64,000 nt of DNA from Perkinsus olseni (GCA_013115125.1 JABANN010000001.1:208597-272596); one strand, 5' to 3'; positions 1 through 10,124 are shown, numbered from the stretch's first letter. The notes: generated from the letters alone by a model not told the origin. Numbers and translations are program-made.

Positions 1-602
1 TCCCTCCGCTTCTCGAATGCCTCACTCGTTCCTGATGTCGCTGCTTCAATGAGTTCGCTGGTGACCGCTGTCATTATCTTCTCGTTCTTTCAGACACCGA
101 TGGACTGGATGTTCTACTACTTTCCCAATTACTCGAGAGACAAAGTCGCCTTGATGGCCAGGTCAGCAGCTTTCTTCTGCTTCGTCGTCTGTGTGCAGTA
201 GCGTTGCCCTTTATTGGTGGACCTTCACGACCGTCGTACTGCTGGCGACTCCAGTCGTTCGTTCAGGCAAATCAAGATCCACTTTGCCATCGGCTTCGCG
301 TTGGTATTCTTTGTCTATCATCCGCCGTACAAGGGAGCGGACTACGAGAATTTCCACAAGAGCCCTCTGTAAGCCTCGAGTGCGCCTCGACTTCTATGCG
401 GTTCCCGGCCCCGTTACCAATTCGTGTCTTCCGTCTCACGGCGGTAGTCAACGACGTTCATGCTTGACTGTATGGCATGATCAGCGCACCTTGGCTCAGG
501 TATTGGTATAAGTATAACAAGTTGGAGCGGAGTGGGCAACTTCAGGAGAACTTGCGCATCAAGAGAGATTGGTTCTACGACGAAGACCCGAATGCTTCCT
601 AG
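1..602 (+). CDS. 3' part of a small membrane protein gene
   Basis: This is a C-terminal fragment cut by the window edge. An exon ending at 197, an exon 267-369 and an exon from about 478 to the TAG at 600-602 join in frame across two GT-AG introns (198-266 and about 370-477). The first clear exon seems to begin after the acceptor at 91-93. The product carries two hydrophobic stretches, the first around FFCFVVCV and the second around FALVFFVY. They are followed by an aromatic, charged tail (WLRYWYKYNK...) ending DEDPNAS. The size and the single membrane hairpin with a basic/aromatic tail would suit a small organelle-membrane subunit, but I do not recognise the family. The upstream part and the start codon are outside the window. 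Confidence 0.5.
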
Positions 603-1213
603 GAGGCCTGAGTGTCACGCCCGAGACGTGATTCTCGCAACGTTACAGTAGTTGCTAGCAGCTTCTACACCATTACTTGCCCTCTATCGGGTGGCAGCTC
701 CATGGGTGATCATATTGTGCGGAGAGATAATAACCATTTGCTTTTTAACCTCACTGCAGATGCGTTCGGCTCATGATGCCGGGGTAACGCGTGTTTTCCC
801 CTGGTGTATTACTTCCCTAGGGATATTCTCTCGCGGTGTCTGGCGCGTCACTTGTGTCACCTCCCGTCAACGCGTGCTAGGTAAACAGCATTGACAGGTG
901 TGTCTGAAAGCACTTATCTTAGCTGTAATATTCCCTGTGGAAGTAGAGCGATTGAAATCGTGGGTCTTCCCGACGAACCCGTTTTTGGGGCGAGGCGAAC
1001 TCGGGCGTGCGCTAATTTCAACCGGGCGCGTTGGTCGTTGGCCGACAGAACACCTCTGATCCACAAGTTGGTCCGATATTGGATTGTCAAAGTTGCGCCT
1101 CTACTCGGCGAGGGCCGTAGACTAGTGTACCCGACCCCTCGTTGTAACTCTTCGCGGACGCTCGCTCCGGAGCGCTCTGACCTCTGATCCGCAGCAATTA
1201 CCTTCCACCACTC
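603..1213. other. intergenic, no gene seen
   Basis: Short open frames occur on both strands, but none has codon use or splice context that I can support. The last part must hold the promoter and 5' end of the secreted-protein gene at 1214. Confidence 0.5.
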
Positions 1214-1657
1214 ATGCGTACTATACTAGCCCTGCTCGGTGCTCTCGGCGTCCTTGCCCAGGCTGTCTCCAGTGAGACTAAGCATTCCTTGGACGACGAG
1301 TAAGGTTCGCCCTTCCTGGTTGACAGGGGGCTCAGTGCGTGAACTCAGATACCAGTCGCTTCTCGACTCTCTTGACAGTATTCGTACAGAGCCAGACGAT
1401 GTTGCGAAGAAATTCGGAATCGACGTTGCGTCCACCCCTGCTCTCCGTGGACCAGCAGCCATGGCCTTGGTGCAGCACGGTAGGCTGTCCCGGCCCCTTC
1501 CATGTGTGATTGGTCCCTATCAGGCAGCAAGAAGACCGGTATGCTTGACCAGCTCTCCCAGGCACAGGAGGCTGAGATCGAACGAAGCACGGAGACCTTG
1601 GCTGATGTCGAGAAGCATTTCGACAGCAACCTGGCAGCCCTTAACAAAGACCTCTAG
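1214..1657 (+). CDS. small secreted protein, 116 aa
   Basis: Three exons (1214-1299, 1349-1479, 1524-1657) join in frame through introns of 49 and 44 nt that start GT and end CAG. The start MRTILALLGALGVLAQA is a clear signal peptide, with cleavage probable after AQA or AVS. The mature part is hydrophilic and likely helical, with heptad-like spacing near its end (LDQLSQAQEAEIERSTETL). It has no cysteine and no motif that I recognise. The stop TAG lies at 1655-1657. It lies 115 bp downstream of, and convergent with, the NTPase gene that ends at 1773. Its role is unknown. Confidence 0.7.
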
Positions 1658-1772
1658 TAGAGAGTGCACATGCATCACATTGGAGGCAACGTTGTCGAAC
1701 GGTTTATGTCTTTTTGCGTTACCAAGTTACTCCCCCCAGAGCTTTGAACACAAGTCGGGAAAGACGACACAA

Positions 1773-2457
1773 CTAAGAGTCTCGACATAAATTCAAAGCG
1801 ATCTCAGAGACCATCTTGTCTCTGTTCGATGGAGTTACTTCGACGAGCTGAATTCCTGCCAACTTCTTAGCGGCCGCTATGAAACCTGAAAGAACTAGTC
1901 TGATTTTGACGGGCAGCAGAGGTGCACTACCTCCACCGTTTTTGGCGATGGTAGTCAGGCAAGGACGATCTCCAGTGAGGACTCGAAGGGCTCGGGGCTC
2001 GAACCGCTCCGAGCACAGCTCCATCTTCCCTATTTCGTCAAGTATGACGACACTGCCGTCCTTATTTTCAGCATGCATGGCGTCTAGTAGTGGCAAGGCG
2101 CTCCTCTCGAAGTCATCAATACAGACACCGTAACGGCCAACCTTCGGGCCTGGGTAACCTGAGTAGTACCACAAAAATGGGAAGACGACCGACAGGAAGC
2201 AATTTACCTATTCGGGCGAGAGGGACGTGAATGCGCCCATCCAACGATATCAAGTCGAAGCCTTCGCGAGAGCGAGTCTCGGGATTCCGAACCTCCTCCG
2301 TTATGAATCCTTGACACGCGATTCCAGCCTTTTGAAGCTCTTCGAGAACCTACCAGCGCTGTGGATGGGCGCGAGAATAAGAGGTAGTTCATCATCCGAC
2401 TTTCTTGCACAGAGTTGTTTTCCCGACTCCTGGGGCCCCGGTGATGAGATACTTCAT
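1773..2457 (-). CDS. NTPCR: NTPCR/THEP1-type nucleoside-triphosphatase
   Basis: Exons run 2457-2401, 2349-2208, 2158-1931 and 1885-1773. All phases close. The protein begins MKYLITGAPGVGKTTLCKK, a P-loop at the extreme N terminus as in THEP1/NTPCR enzymes. It continues with a conserved GFITEEVR segment, the RYGV segment, the Walker B block VVILDEIGKMEL and a C-terminal EVTPSNRD. These NTPases hydrolyse NTPs to NDPs in vitro; their cellular role is unclear. The last intron (1930-1886, 45 nt) contains no stop and keeps frame, so an isoform retaining 15 extra residues is formally possible. The family assignment is firm; the exact exon ends are mine by eye. Confidence 0.85.
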
Positions 2458-2778
2458 TATTCGTGGCAAACTCACAACGACACCTGCTGAAGTTTATGAG
2501 CGTTTCATTCGCGGAGCGACTCGTCAACGCAACCAAGTTAGCAAGGACATACTCAAAACATGTAAGAACAATGATGACGATCTTTCAAGCTAATCATCAG
2601 CGACTGAGACATACAATAGCAAACCTCGCGCTTGGGAATGCTACGGCTTCGCCAGGCTAGTTTCGTGGGTCGCGAAGTCCTTGAAAACGAATCTTGTATC
2701 AGTAGCCTGCACAGAGAGAGAATCTTTAGCTCCCGCATGATCCTCGCTTCGACCTACTACTAGCGAACTCTTCGCCCG

Positions 2779-3692
2779 CTATGAATCACAGATGGTGACA
2801 CCGTTGATTACCTTGATATCCTTCTTGAGCATGCACTTCTCAAACTGCGCCCTAGTCGCAAAGCACTTGTCATCAGCATAGGTGTTATCGTCACCTCCGG
2901 TATAAGAAGGGTCCAAGAATGGATAAGGTCGCCCTGAGAGGGGCAAGTGATCGGACTCCTCCAGCTTCGACGCCCTCACGTTTGAGGATGCTGCTCTTCA
3001 GATATTGGCCCACACAGGAAGCGTGAACGGTGAGCTCTGCTTCGCATACCGGCGGCTCGGCCTCCCACGCCACTTTGTCGCTCAGATCTCTCGGTCCCTG
3101 ACATCAGCAGCGGTGCAGCCATAATGGCAGAAGAATGTCACGGTTGTTGAAGGAATGGGTCAGCCTACCCGGCTGCGCATCTCTTTCATACACTTCACAT
3201 AGACGTCACGAGAGTTGTGGCATCTGTCAGCTTTGTCGTCCTGCGTCCCAGGAGCATACTCAGTGCCGGATAGGGTCGATAGTCGCAGGAACATCCTGAT
3301 CGAATGAAAATTAACAAGCACGTCTCGAAAGTACTCGTGCTGACCGCCCCTCAACAGCGCTGTTAACGAGTCTATAAACCATTCTACGATCAAGGGACTA
3401 GCAACGTATACGGAAGCAACGACCTCGAGCTCAGATAACAGGGAGAATGACAGTACCCGCCTCAAGAACCCGTCAAGTCGGCCACCTACTTAACGCATTC
3501 CACGTGAGACTTGAGTTCGTCACGGCAGTTGGCGGAGTACTCCCCGTTGGCACCGTTCCGTCGAGAGTTGGTTCTACGGTAATGAGGCGTTCCCGCTCCC
3601 TCAGTGGCTTCATACGCGCCCGAAGAGAGGCTGGAATCGGCCCATGTTGATATGTCCGACGTAGAATCTTCCAAGGCCCGGCCGTCTGGCAT
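2779..3692 (-). CDS. four-CX9C (double CHCH) protein, 200 aa
   Basis: Exons 3692-3490, 3295-3169, 3097-2980 and 2933-2779 join with all phases closing (603 nt). The N-terminal 50 residues are Ser/Gly-rich and look disordered. Then come four motifs with exactly nine residues between cysteines: C56/C66, C93/C103, C128/C138 and C173/C183. A single Cys lies near the end. Paired CX9C motifs mark CHCH proteins, which are usually imported and oxidised in the mitochondrial intermembrane space; NDUFA8 is a double-CHCH example. Which complex this one belongs to cannot be told from sequence. The first intron (194 nt) is much longer than its neighbours and could hide a further exon. Confidence 0.7.
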
Positions 3693-4337
3693 CCTTAGCG
3701 AGATCGGGCTTCCACTGTTACGTCGAAAGCTCTAACAGCACAGTAGAGTACACACTGGTCGACACGTTGCTAGCGAGATTCCTTCAAGCAGTGAGGGGCT
3801 CATGGATGTACTGTTTTCTTTTCCAGTCGCCTCTGATTGTCACTCGGCGCGCGCTTTCGTGAATGCACACGCGTTCTCACGTACACGACGTGCGTGTCAT
3901 CATTATGATCCACAGGCAATCGTGAGCGGGCGGGTAAGGCCGAACGAGCGCGAATACGGAAAGCTCCAAGTCATCCTCATGTGGCTATGCTTCCCTCAAC
4001 CTTGGGATTCCTGCGTACTTATCTGACGTGGGCGATGTTCGAAATCGCGCGCGTGCTGAGGAAGGGCACGTGCACGCTCATAGACGGCTGGTAAGGGTCC
4101 TTTTGAGGCATCTACCAATTTCCTCAACTCCTGTTTCGCGAGGATGGGCGTTACTTCTCAGCAAAGTCGCCCTCATTCGGACCGTGTGGGCCGCTGTTGC
4201 CTTTGTCCATTCGGTTGAACTCTCTGAGTGCATGGCTGATCTTAGAGGCTGCGGCTCTGAGTTTTAACGTGGCTTTCATCTGCGCGACTGTTGGTTCGAT
4301 CGGAGTGCTCTTCGCAGCGTTATTATATTAAGCATAA
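3693..4337. other. intergenic, no gene seen
   Basis: This region lies between the divergent CX9C gene and family member A and probably holds both promoters. Open frames at 3802-4026 and 4028-4267 have no support beyond length. Confidence 0.4.
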
Positions 4338-5209
4338 ATGATGGCTTATCTGCAGCAGCAAAGTGATCGTGATCAGGAGGCCTTGAACAAGCTGATACGT
4401 TCTACACTACCCTTTAACGAGATGTCCAAAACTGTCGCTGGCTGCGGCCTCTCCTCGAGCGAGAGTGACACCGCGACCTGTGCCAGCTCCTCTAGCGGAG
4501 CTGAGCTGCCCGCAACGACCGGCCTACCGAGACCTACGTCGAGCCTTTCTGGCCAGTTTTGGGAGAAGATGTGGGGCGAAGCGTACGGCCCTGATAGCGC
4601 CTCTGTCCGGCATGTCTCATACCCCGAGGTGAGCCACCATCTTCTGCTCAAATCCCTTGCTAGAGCTCCCTTGCTAGGTGCATCAGCCCGGTCGTACGAG
4701 TTGGCCAGCGGAACAAGGGATTGACAATGTGATGAGAAGTGACATAAGCAGGTGAATGATGATGCGCTTTTTACGACTGCGGACTTCCTCGGCGCCTGAT
4801 ACGGTCTTCGCCCTCCTCCAGGGTTAGCTGCCATTGCTTTCGTCAGGGACTCGGTCGTTCTCGAGAGAGAAGCGGTAAAGGCTGAGACGAAGTGTGAGGT
4901 CGCGAAAGAGACTACGGCGGAGCTGGGTGGCTTGGAGACCTACTTGGCTCAACAGCGCGAGCACTTGGCAACGGCGATCTTCAAGGACTGGGTCACTCCC
5001 AACGCCTCGCACGAGCGCCAGAAAAGGCTGAAGTCGGCGTGCCAAGAGCTTGTAAGGCGCAGTTTTCAAGAGGTTGTCTGTGCGAGGGCGACGGAACCGA
5101 GTAAATATACCACCCGACGCATGCAGAGGTCGGCCGATGGTGAGTCTCCCTCGACCGCCGCTTGTGATGTCGCTGCCGATCTTCGACTCGTTCAGGTCCG
5201 GTAGAGTAA
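4338..5209 (+). CDS. unrecognised family, member A (223 aa)
   Basis: Exons 4338-4628, 4678-4751, 4847-5139 and 5196-5209 join in phase. The N terminus is polar (MMAYLQQQ...) with a Ser/Thr/Glu-rich region. The third exon carries the block shared with members B (13413), C (21134) and D (22248): an aromatic residue and Q/R-rich start (YLAQQREHL), a middle AC.ELV.RSF.EV..AR, and an end T.RRM.R. The last exon encodes only four full codons plus the stop. Members A and B both end with such a tiny exon. I know no database family with this pattern, and no signal peptide or membrane segment is visible. The start could be the second Met. Confidence 0.65.
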
Positions 5210-6614
5210 TCGTGAAGATCAAGTCGGATGACAACCCGACGGTTGTGATGTCATTTTTCCCCGTTACCTGAGCCACGGGAGTACCATAATTTCCGTCAAG
5301 CTCTGGAAGATATGAATCGTTACCCGTCGTCCTTTTTCTGACTATCGCCTGTCAGGTGTCCGCACTTTGGGCTCATGGCTTCTCGTCTACTTCATATGGT
5401 TGTTGAACGTGTCATCATCATCAGTAGGCATTCTTGAATCGTGGTGGTTGTGGTATGTTATTGAGATCGCCGCCGGCTCCATTAGTAAGAGCGCCTATCT
5501 GAGCGTCGTGTCACATTTGAATATATAACTTGAGCGACTGGCTGGATTCTCAACCATTCCGCTCCGACTTATTTTGCTGACGCAGTACTCTCATTCGTTA
5601 GTATCGGAGTATTCATTTTTTCGTCCTCTTCGGACTTTGATGGCGACTAGTGTAGTGCCATGACGGCGCCTGTTGATGCGATGGTTGCAAGATTACAACT
5701 TCCAAGCGGAGGGGCACCCAGTTCGCCCAGTGAGGGTATTAAACTGCCCCTCTATAGCTCTGATGTCTTCTCTGACTACCGACGTCAATCCCATTTTCGG
5801 TTGACAGCAATAGATGGGTCATGTTCTGGTGTGTACTTTGTCCCACTACTTATTGTGCCATCGTCGAGTATTCTCGTAATCAAAGGTTTCGAGAATATCG
5901 CCTTTTACGATAACGGTGAAAAATATTGTTCTGAACCTCCTTGACTAGATGAGTAAGGACGGTACTCCCAGATTCAGACGGGTGTACCTGTTTACATTCG
6001 AAGTTTTCACTTCACCTTGTCGTGGTCGCGTTCAAAATAGTTAATACAGGAGGGCACCGCTTTGGGAGAACAAGATCGCCACTGGTTGAGGTTCGACTTT
6101 CTAATTGTGACCTCATGGGTACCGAACCCTCGGCGACTGCAGACTGAAGTCCATCTCTATTCTCGTCCGCTTTGTCATTATGTCGAGCACATGAGGTCAC
6201 ATGAATGAAGACATCGGTGGCGTCATCACAATCAGCAGGAATCCATCGTCGCCTGCAGAAGGCCCACACTGAATACCTGTCAACGAAACTTCCATCATTG
6301 AAGGATATCGAGCAACTTACGCGGACGAATTCGCAAGTGTTTTGCCTCAGCAAGGAGGACACGAACGCACGCGCATGAATGAATGAAAGAATGGGCGATG
6401 GAATATTGAGCAGCCGAAAGAATGGAAAGTGAGGGCCGCTCTGAAACAACCGTAGCCATACACCGTGAGTTAGGATGGGGCTAACCGTCTCTGCGCGTCT
6501 CGCCAGATCGCGACTTGCCCTGTCCGTACTCCGCTGCTCGTCAGTCCCCCTCCGTTGAGCGGCCATGCGTCTCTGTGGTCTCGGGCATCGAGCCGAGGGT
6601 GTGCCTCAACGGGC
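5210..6614. other. no convincing gene; long antisense ORF
   Basis: The longest open frame is 6012-6566 on the minus strand (184 codons, ATG). It has no recognisable domain and its composition is basic and low in complexity, so I do not call it. An 11-nt match to the 5' end of the dinoflagellate-type spliced leader lies at 6449-6459 (see findings). The stretch ends at the retrotransposon target site. Confidence 0.4.
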
Positions 6615-6618
6615 TTGT

Positions 6619-6803
6619 TGTGCGATGCATCGCAAGATGCGCAAAGATACTCGTATCTTGAAACGGCTGTCTGCATGAAACGGCTGTAGCTGAGGTTCGA
6701 TTGAGAGCCAAAAACTATAAGACTTTCGATCCCCCTTGACCTCTGATCTGTGTTGATATATGACTAATCCTTCTAAAGCGGACGACCCCGATGACTCCGC
6801 GCA
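6619..6803 (+). repeat. 5' LTR (185 bp)
   Basis: Identical by eye to 9940-10124. It starts TG and ends CA. It contains the probable gag start codon at 6760, so the first fourteen or so gag codons lie inside the LTR. No TGG-type primer-binding site directly follows it. Confidence 0.9.
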
Positions 6804-8130
6804 TTCTACCGGGATCAAAACTAGGCACTCACCACGCCTAGGTCCTGAAGGCTCTCTACAACCTTTGCTGGTTGAAGCGACGACCCACATCATCGAGACC
6901 AACAGAAAAGCCAACAAGGAGATGTTCCAAGCCCTAACCAACCAGCTCGCTGAGACCAACAAGATGCTGTCGAATCAAATGGCTGCTCTCTGCAACGCAA
7001 TGTCCGAGACGGTGCACAGTATGAAGACATCCTCAACACCCAGCCCGCAGAGTTTCCCTACCGATGACACTGCGAAGCCCTGTCGAAAGAGTGGTAAGGC
7101 TGTCAGCATCAGCAATGACGAGGCAGCTACCAAAGCCAAGAAGACGGTCGACAAAGCGGATTTATCCTTCCTTGGATCGCATAGCAACGGGGTAACCAAC
7201 TACTGGACCGGCGACAGTGACGACAGATCGGTAACAAGGCTGAAGACCCTCCTAGAAGCACAGCATCTATACCGGTTCGGCGACTGGGCAGTTAAGTATT
7301 TGCTGTGTCTCCGAGTACTAGCCCCGTCCATCCGAGAGGTGGCAGCTATGACAGTGGAGCACAGCAATGTGTACAGCACATTCGAGGATCTGCACGATGC
7401 TCTCCGGGTCTACCTGATTAAGGAGTACTCTTCTTCTCATGACGATGAGACCTCTAGAGGAAAGCTCCAAGCCTTGAAGATGAACACTGTGAAGAACGAC
7501 GCCGAAGTTGTAACGGCATATGATCGCTATCTTCAACGCTTCGGGTTGATCCGTATCGAGTTCTTGCACGAGCATGTGGAAGACTGTGAGAGCTCTCGCC
7601 TAAGGAACTCAGAGGAACTAGCTCATTATTTCTACCATGGGCTCTCCGACCGTGTCAAGCACAAGCTAATATCGGAGATCAAGGACGCCGCCATCTACAA
7701 GGACCTAGACCGGTTGAAGGACATCTCAAGGCACGTGTGTCGAGTTCTATCGAAGAAGGCCAAGACCAAGTCACCATCTGCTTCCGCGCTTGACTTTCAA
7801 GAGGAAATCGTCGACATCTGCCGTCCCTTCTACAACCGGTCACTCCGACAAGCTGAAGCCAACAACGTCGAGGCTACTATCACCAATGACCACATAAAGA
7901 CCTTCAAGTGTCAGCGATGCCTCTCCAATGATCACTCTACTGTGCTCTGCCCTGCCTCGGACGTGAGTCTTCCTACTTGTCGCTGCAGAACGTGCGGTAT
8001 GGTTAACCATCCGGAAGCGTCTGCACCATGTCCCTCCCTGATGAAAGGACCTATCAGTGATAGGCTATCACGTGCATGCGGTGTTCCGGCCAAGGCCATT
8101 TTGCTCGGGCTTGTCAGGCCAAGGAGCTGA
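6760..8130 (+). CDS. retrotransposon gag-like polyprotein
   Basis: The open frame has 456 codons. It begins MTNPSKADD in the LTR. A basic/polar N-terminal part holds a short coiled-coil-like stretch (NKEMFQALTNQLAETNK). It continues with a capsid-like helical region containing YDRYLQRF and LAHYFYHGL. Two degenerate Cys clusters follow near 7908-8030. The best CCHC knuckle (C-x2-C-x4-H-x4-C) is not in this frame but in the next one, at about 8073-8114. The frame therefore has to shift by -1 between 8064 and 8078, either by programmed frameshifting or because of an indel. I see no classic slippery heptamer there. Confidence 0.75.
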   Translation: MTNPSKADDPDDSAHSTGIKTRHSPRLGPEGSLQPLLVEATTHIIETNRKANKEMFQALTNQLAETNKMLSNQMAALCNAMSETVHSMKTSSTPSPQSFPTDDTAKPCRKSGKAVSISNDEAATKAKKTVDKADLSFLGSHSNGVTNYWTGDSDDRSVTRLKTLLEAQHLYRFGDWAVKYLLCLRVLAPSIREVAAMTVEHSNVYSTFEDLHDALRVYLIKEYSSSHDDETSRGKLQALKMNTVKNDAEVVTAYDRYLQRFGLIRIEFLHEHVEDCESSRLRNSEELAHYFYHGLSDRVKHKLISEIKDAAIYKDLDRLKDISRHVCRVLSKKAKTKSPSASALDFQEEIVDICRPFYNRSLRQAEANNVEATITNDHIKTFKCQRCLSNDHSTVLCPASDVSLPTCRCRTCGMVNHPEASAPCPSLMKGPISDRLSRACGVPAKAILLGLVRPRS

Positions 8131-9008
8131 GACCGATGCCTGTGGAGCAGAGGAAGCTGATCTTCGACAGAGTTAAGGCGAAGAGAACACCGACAACAAC
8201 GACGGTGAAAGACTCCCAGGTGAATCTAGTTGCGCTATCGACTAGCAAAACCCGATCGGACTCTAGCTTGACCAACATCGACATCTACCTGAACACGGAC
8301 AACAAGCTCCGCTACAAGCAGTCTGCTCTGGTCGATTCCGGTGCTTCTCACTGCTTCATCCATCCCGACCTGATTCACCAATGGAACAGGGCTGGGGTCG
8401 AGATGAAGGTCCTCCCGGCAGGACACGCGGCGACCAGTAGCGACGGCTCGAAGGACCCTATACCCATCGACACGGCCGTGGTGCTTCCGGTGACCTTCTC
8501 CACTACCGAGTGTGCCACTATCACCATCAAGTGCTACGTCTACCCCGACCTTAGCCACCAAATGTTGTTGTCTAGTTCTGTGCTGCGAGAAGCTGGTTGC
8601 CTGTGGTTCATGCTCCCAGGATATGCCGATTGTATGCTCCTCGGAGAGTCGGCACAAGAGCTCCGAGACATCCTCGATACCCTCGGCATCCAGCCTCGCC
8701 CACTAGAACGATCATCCTCCCTGGCCCCCGACCATCTCAGCCTCAACTGCCTCAACCTTCAAGCCTTATGCTACGACGGCCTGGACACCAACTGGGAATC
8801 TACCCATCGCCTGATGTCTTGTACCTTGCAGCTTGGGACTGGTAACGGTGGGCCGGAAAGCTCCGACCTTTACGCCGATGAACAAGAAGCACTCCGTCGG
8901 TGCGAGGAACTCGCCATTGCTCAGTCTCCTATGTCAGTACCGCCGACCGAGGCATTCGTCGCTGACTTCGAGAGTACGGAAGATCTCGCATCTCGGTGCA
9001 GCAGCTGA
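8064..9008 (+). CDS. zinc knuckle and aspartic protease of the element
   Basis: This frame continues after the shift out of gag (ATG at 8076, but start is probably by frameshift, since a stop lies at 8061-8063). It opens with a CCHC knuckle and then a retroviral-type aspartic protease whose active-site block is ALVDSGASHCF. The following region keeps protease-like beta segments with a second hydrophobic block near MLLSSSVLREAG. The frame ends at 9006-9008 just where integrase coding begins in another frame, which I take as the junction of the deletion that removed polymerase and RNase H. Confidence 0.75.
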   Translation, partial: AITCMRCSGQGHFARACQAKELRPMPVEQRKLIFDRVKAKRTPTTTTVKDSQVNLVALSTSKTRSDSSLTNIDIYLNTDNKLRYKQSALVDSGASHCFIHPDLIHQWNRAGVEMKVLPAGHAATSSDGSKDPIPIDTAVVLPVTFSTTECATITIKCYVYPDLSHQMLLSSSVLREAGCLWFMLPGYADCMLLGESAQELRDILDTLGIQPRPLERSSSLAPDHLSLNCLNLQALCYDGLDTNWESTHRLMSCTLQLGTGNGGPESSDLYADEQEALRRCEELAIAQSPMSVPPTEAFVADFESTEDLASRCSS

Positions 9009-9835
9009 CGGTCCCGAGGTTTTCCCCATGGCTAAGAGGGTGGTACGAAAGGATTCACCGAGAATTGGTGCAGGCCTTGAGGGCGGCCATCAACAGTGAC
9101 CAAACTCAACACCAAGCATGGACCGACACCGTCCAGGACTGTACCCGAGCTCTCAATGTGACTCCCTACTCCGACGTATCACCCCTTGCACCCTGGCACT
9201 TAGTCAAAGGATACCCATCTCGTCATGACGTCACCAGTCACGCTCACACCACCGACTACAAGTCCAAGATGAACCTGCAGTCCCCAAGGTGGTATCAAGA
9301 CCTTCAAGACCTTTCTGAAGAACTTCGAGAGCAGCGACAGGTGACTCTGAAGGGCTATCTAGATTTCTGGAAGGACCGCCGTGACGATATGTACCACCGA
9401 GCCATACTCGACCGTGGTTCCGACCATCGAAACGATCTGGGTGACGGCTGCATGGTCTACCGTTGGGCCCCCCGCGAGGACAAGCTGGCCTACCAGTGGA
9501 TGGGACCTTTTATTTTTCAAGGGTTTCATGGCGATGGTAAGTCTATGGGCGTCATTCAGGACCCTACATCAGGTGCCACCACCATCGAGTCGATGCTCAA
9601 CCTCAAGAAGTCCTACGCGGATCCCACTATCTCATGCGCAGTCAACTATGGCCTTCCCCCTCTCCCGGTCGGTACCCGGATCTCAATGCCCTTCGCCACT
9701 AATGGTAAAGACCAAGATTATGGAGGAGTGATTGAGAAGGTTAACCCCAATGGCCTTTTGACGATATTGTTCGATGATGGAGAACGATACGACGACATTG
9801 ACCCCAAGAAAGAGAAGGTCACGGCTATGAGCTGA
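8996..9835 (+). CDS. integrase C-terminal part with Tudor-like tail
   Basis: The frame covers the end of an integrase core (WYERIHRELVQALR, then ALNVTPYSDVSPLAPWHLVKG) and the usual C-terminal beta domain (GDGCMVYRW, then KLAYQWMGPF). The DDE catalytic residues lie upstream in intact elements and are absent here. The last 60 residues (GTRISMPF... YGGVIEKVN... ILFDDGERYDDI) look like a Tudor/chromo-type reader module, as fused to integrases of some Ty3 elements to steer insertion. The open frame begins inside the deletion junction, so it is unlikely to be translated from its own start. Confidence 0.75.
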   Translation: MQQLTVPRFSPWLRGWYERIHRELVQALRAAINSDQTQHQAWTDTVQDCTRALNVTPYSDVSPLAPWHLVKGYPSRHDVTSHAHTTDYKSKMNLQSPRWYQDLQDLSEELREQRQVTLKGYLDFWKDRRDDMYHRAILDRGSDHRNDLGDGCMVYRWAPREDKLAYQWMGPFIFQGFHGDGKSMGVIQDPTSGATTIESMLNLKKSYADPTISCAVNYGLPPLPVGTRISMPFATNGKDQDYGGVIEKVNPNGLLTILFDDGERYDDIDPKKEKVTAMS

Positions 9836-9939
9836 TTCACTATTCGTTCTTATGTATGGTTCTAACCGGTGATATATTTTTGCTAATTAGTTACACCATT
9901 GACCGTATATATGCATTCACCATTTTGGCCCCCTGGCAA

Positions 9940-10124
9940 TGTGCGATGCATCGCAAGATGCGCAAAGATACTCGTATCTTGAAACGGCTGTCTGCATGAA
10001 ACGGCTGTAGCTGAGGTTCGATTGAGAGCCAAAAACTATAAGACTTTCGATCCCCCTTGACCTCTGATCTGTGTTGATATATGACTAATCCTTCTAAAGC
10101 GGACGACCCCGATGACTCCGCGCA
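9940..10124 (+). repeat. 3' LTR (185 bp)
   Basis: Second copy of the terminal repeat, followed by TTGT at 10125-10128. The bases just upstream are pyrimidine-rich, so no clear polypurine tract is seen. Confidence 0.9.

Larger units (their letters stand above)
6619..10124 (+). mobile_element. LTR retrotransposon, reverse-transcriptase-less
   Basis: The element is bounded by two identical 185-bp direct repeats beginning TGTGCG and ending CGCGCA. It is flanked by the 4-bp direct repeat TTGT at 6615-6618 and 10125-10128, which I take as the target duplication. Inside, in order, are a gag-like frame with zinc knuckles, an aspartic-protease segment (DSGAS) and the C-terminal part of an integrase with a Tudor-like tail. 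No reverse transcriptase or RNase H coding remains; the protease frame runs almost directly into the integrase. Identical LTRs mean a recent insertion. The internally deleted element would need enzymes supplied by a relative. A Ty3/gypsy or related origin is likely from domain style but not proven. Confidence 0.9.

Noticed and set aside
1905-1930. Extra 15 residues in the NTPase as coding
   Set aside because: The stretch begins GTAGTG and its 45 nt end TTTCAG, matching the other introns; an intron is the simpler reading.
6012-6566. 184-codon minus-strand frame
   Set aside because: No domain, signal or splice partner, and composition typical of chance frames here; kept only as a note.
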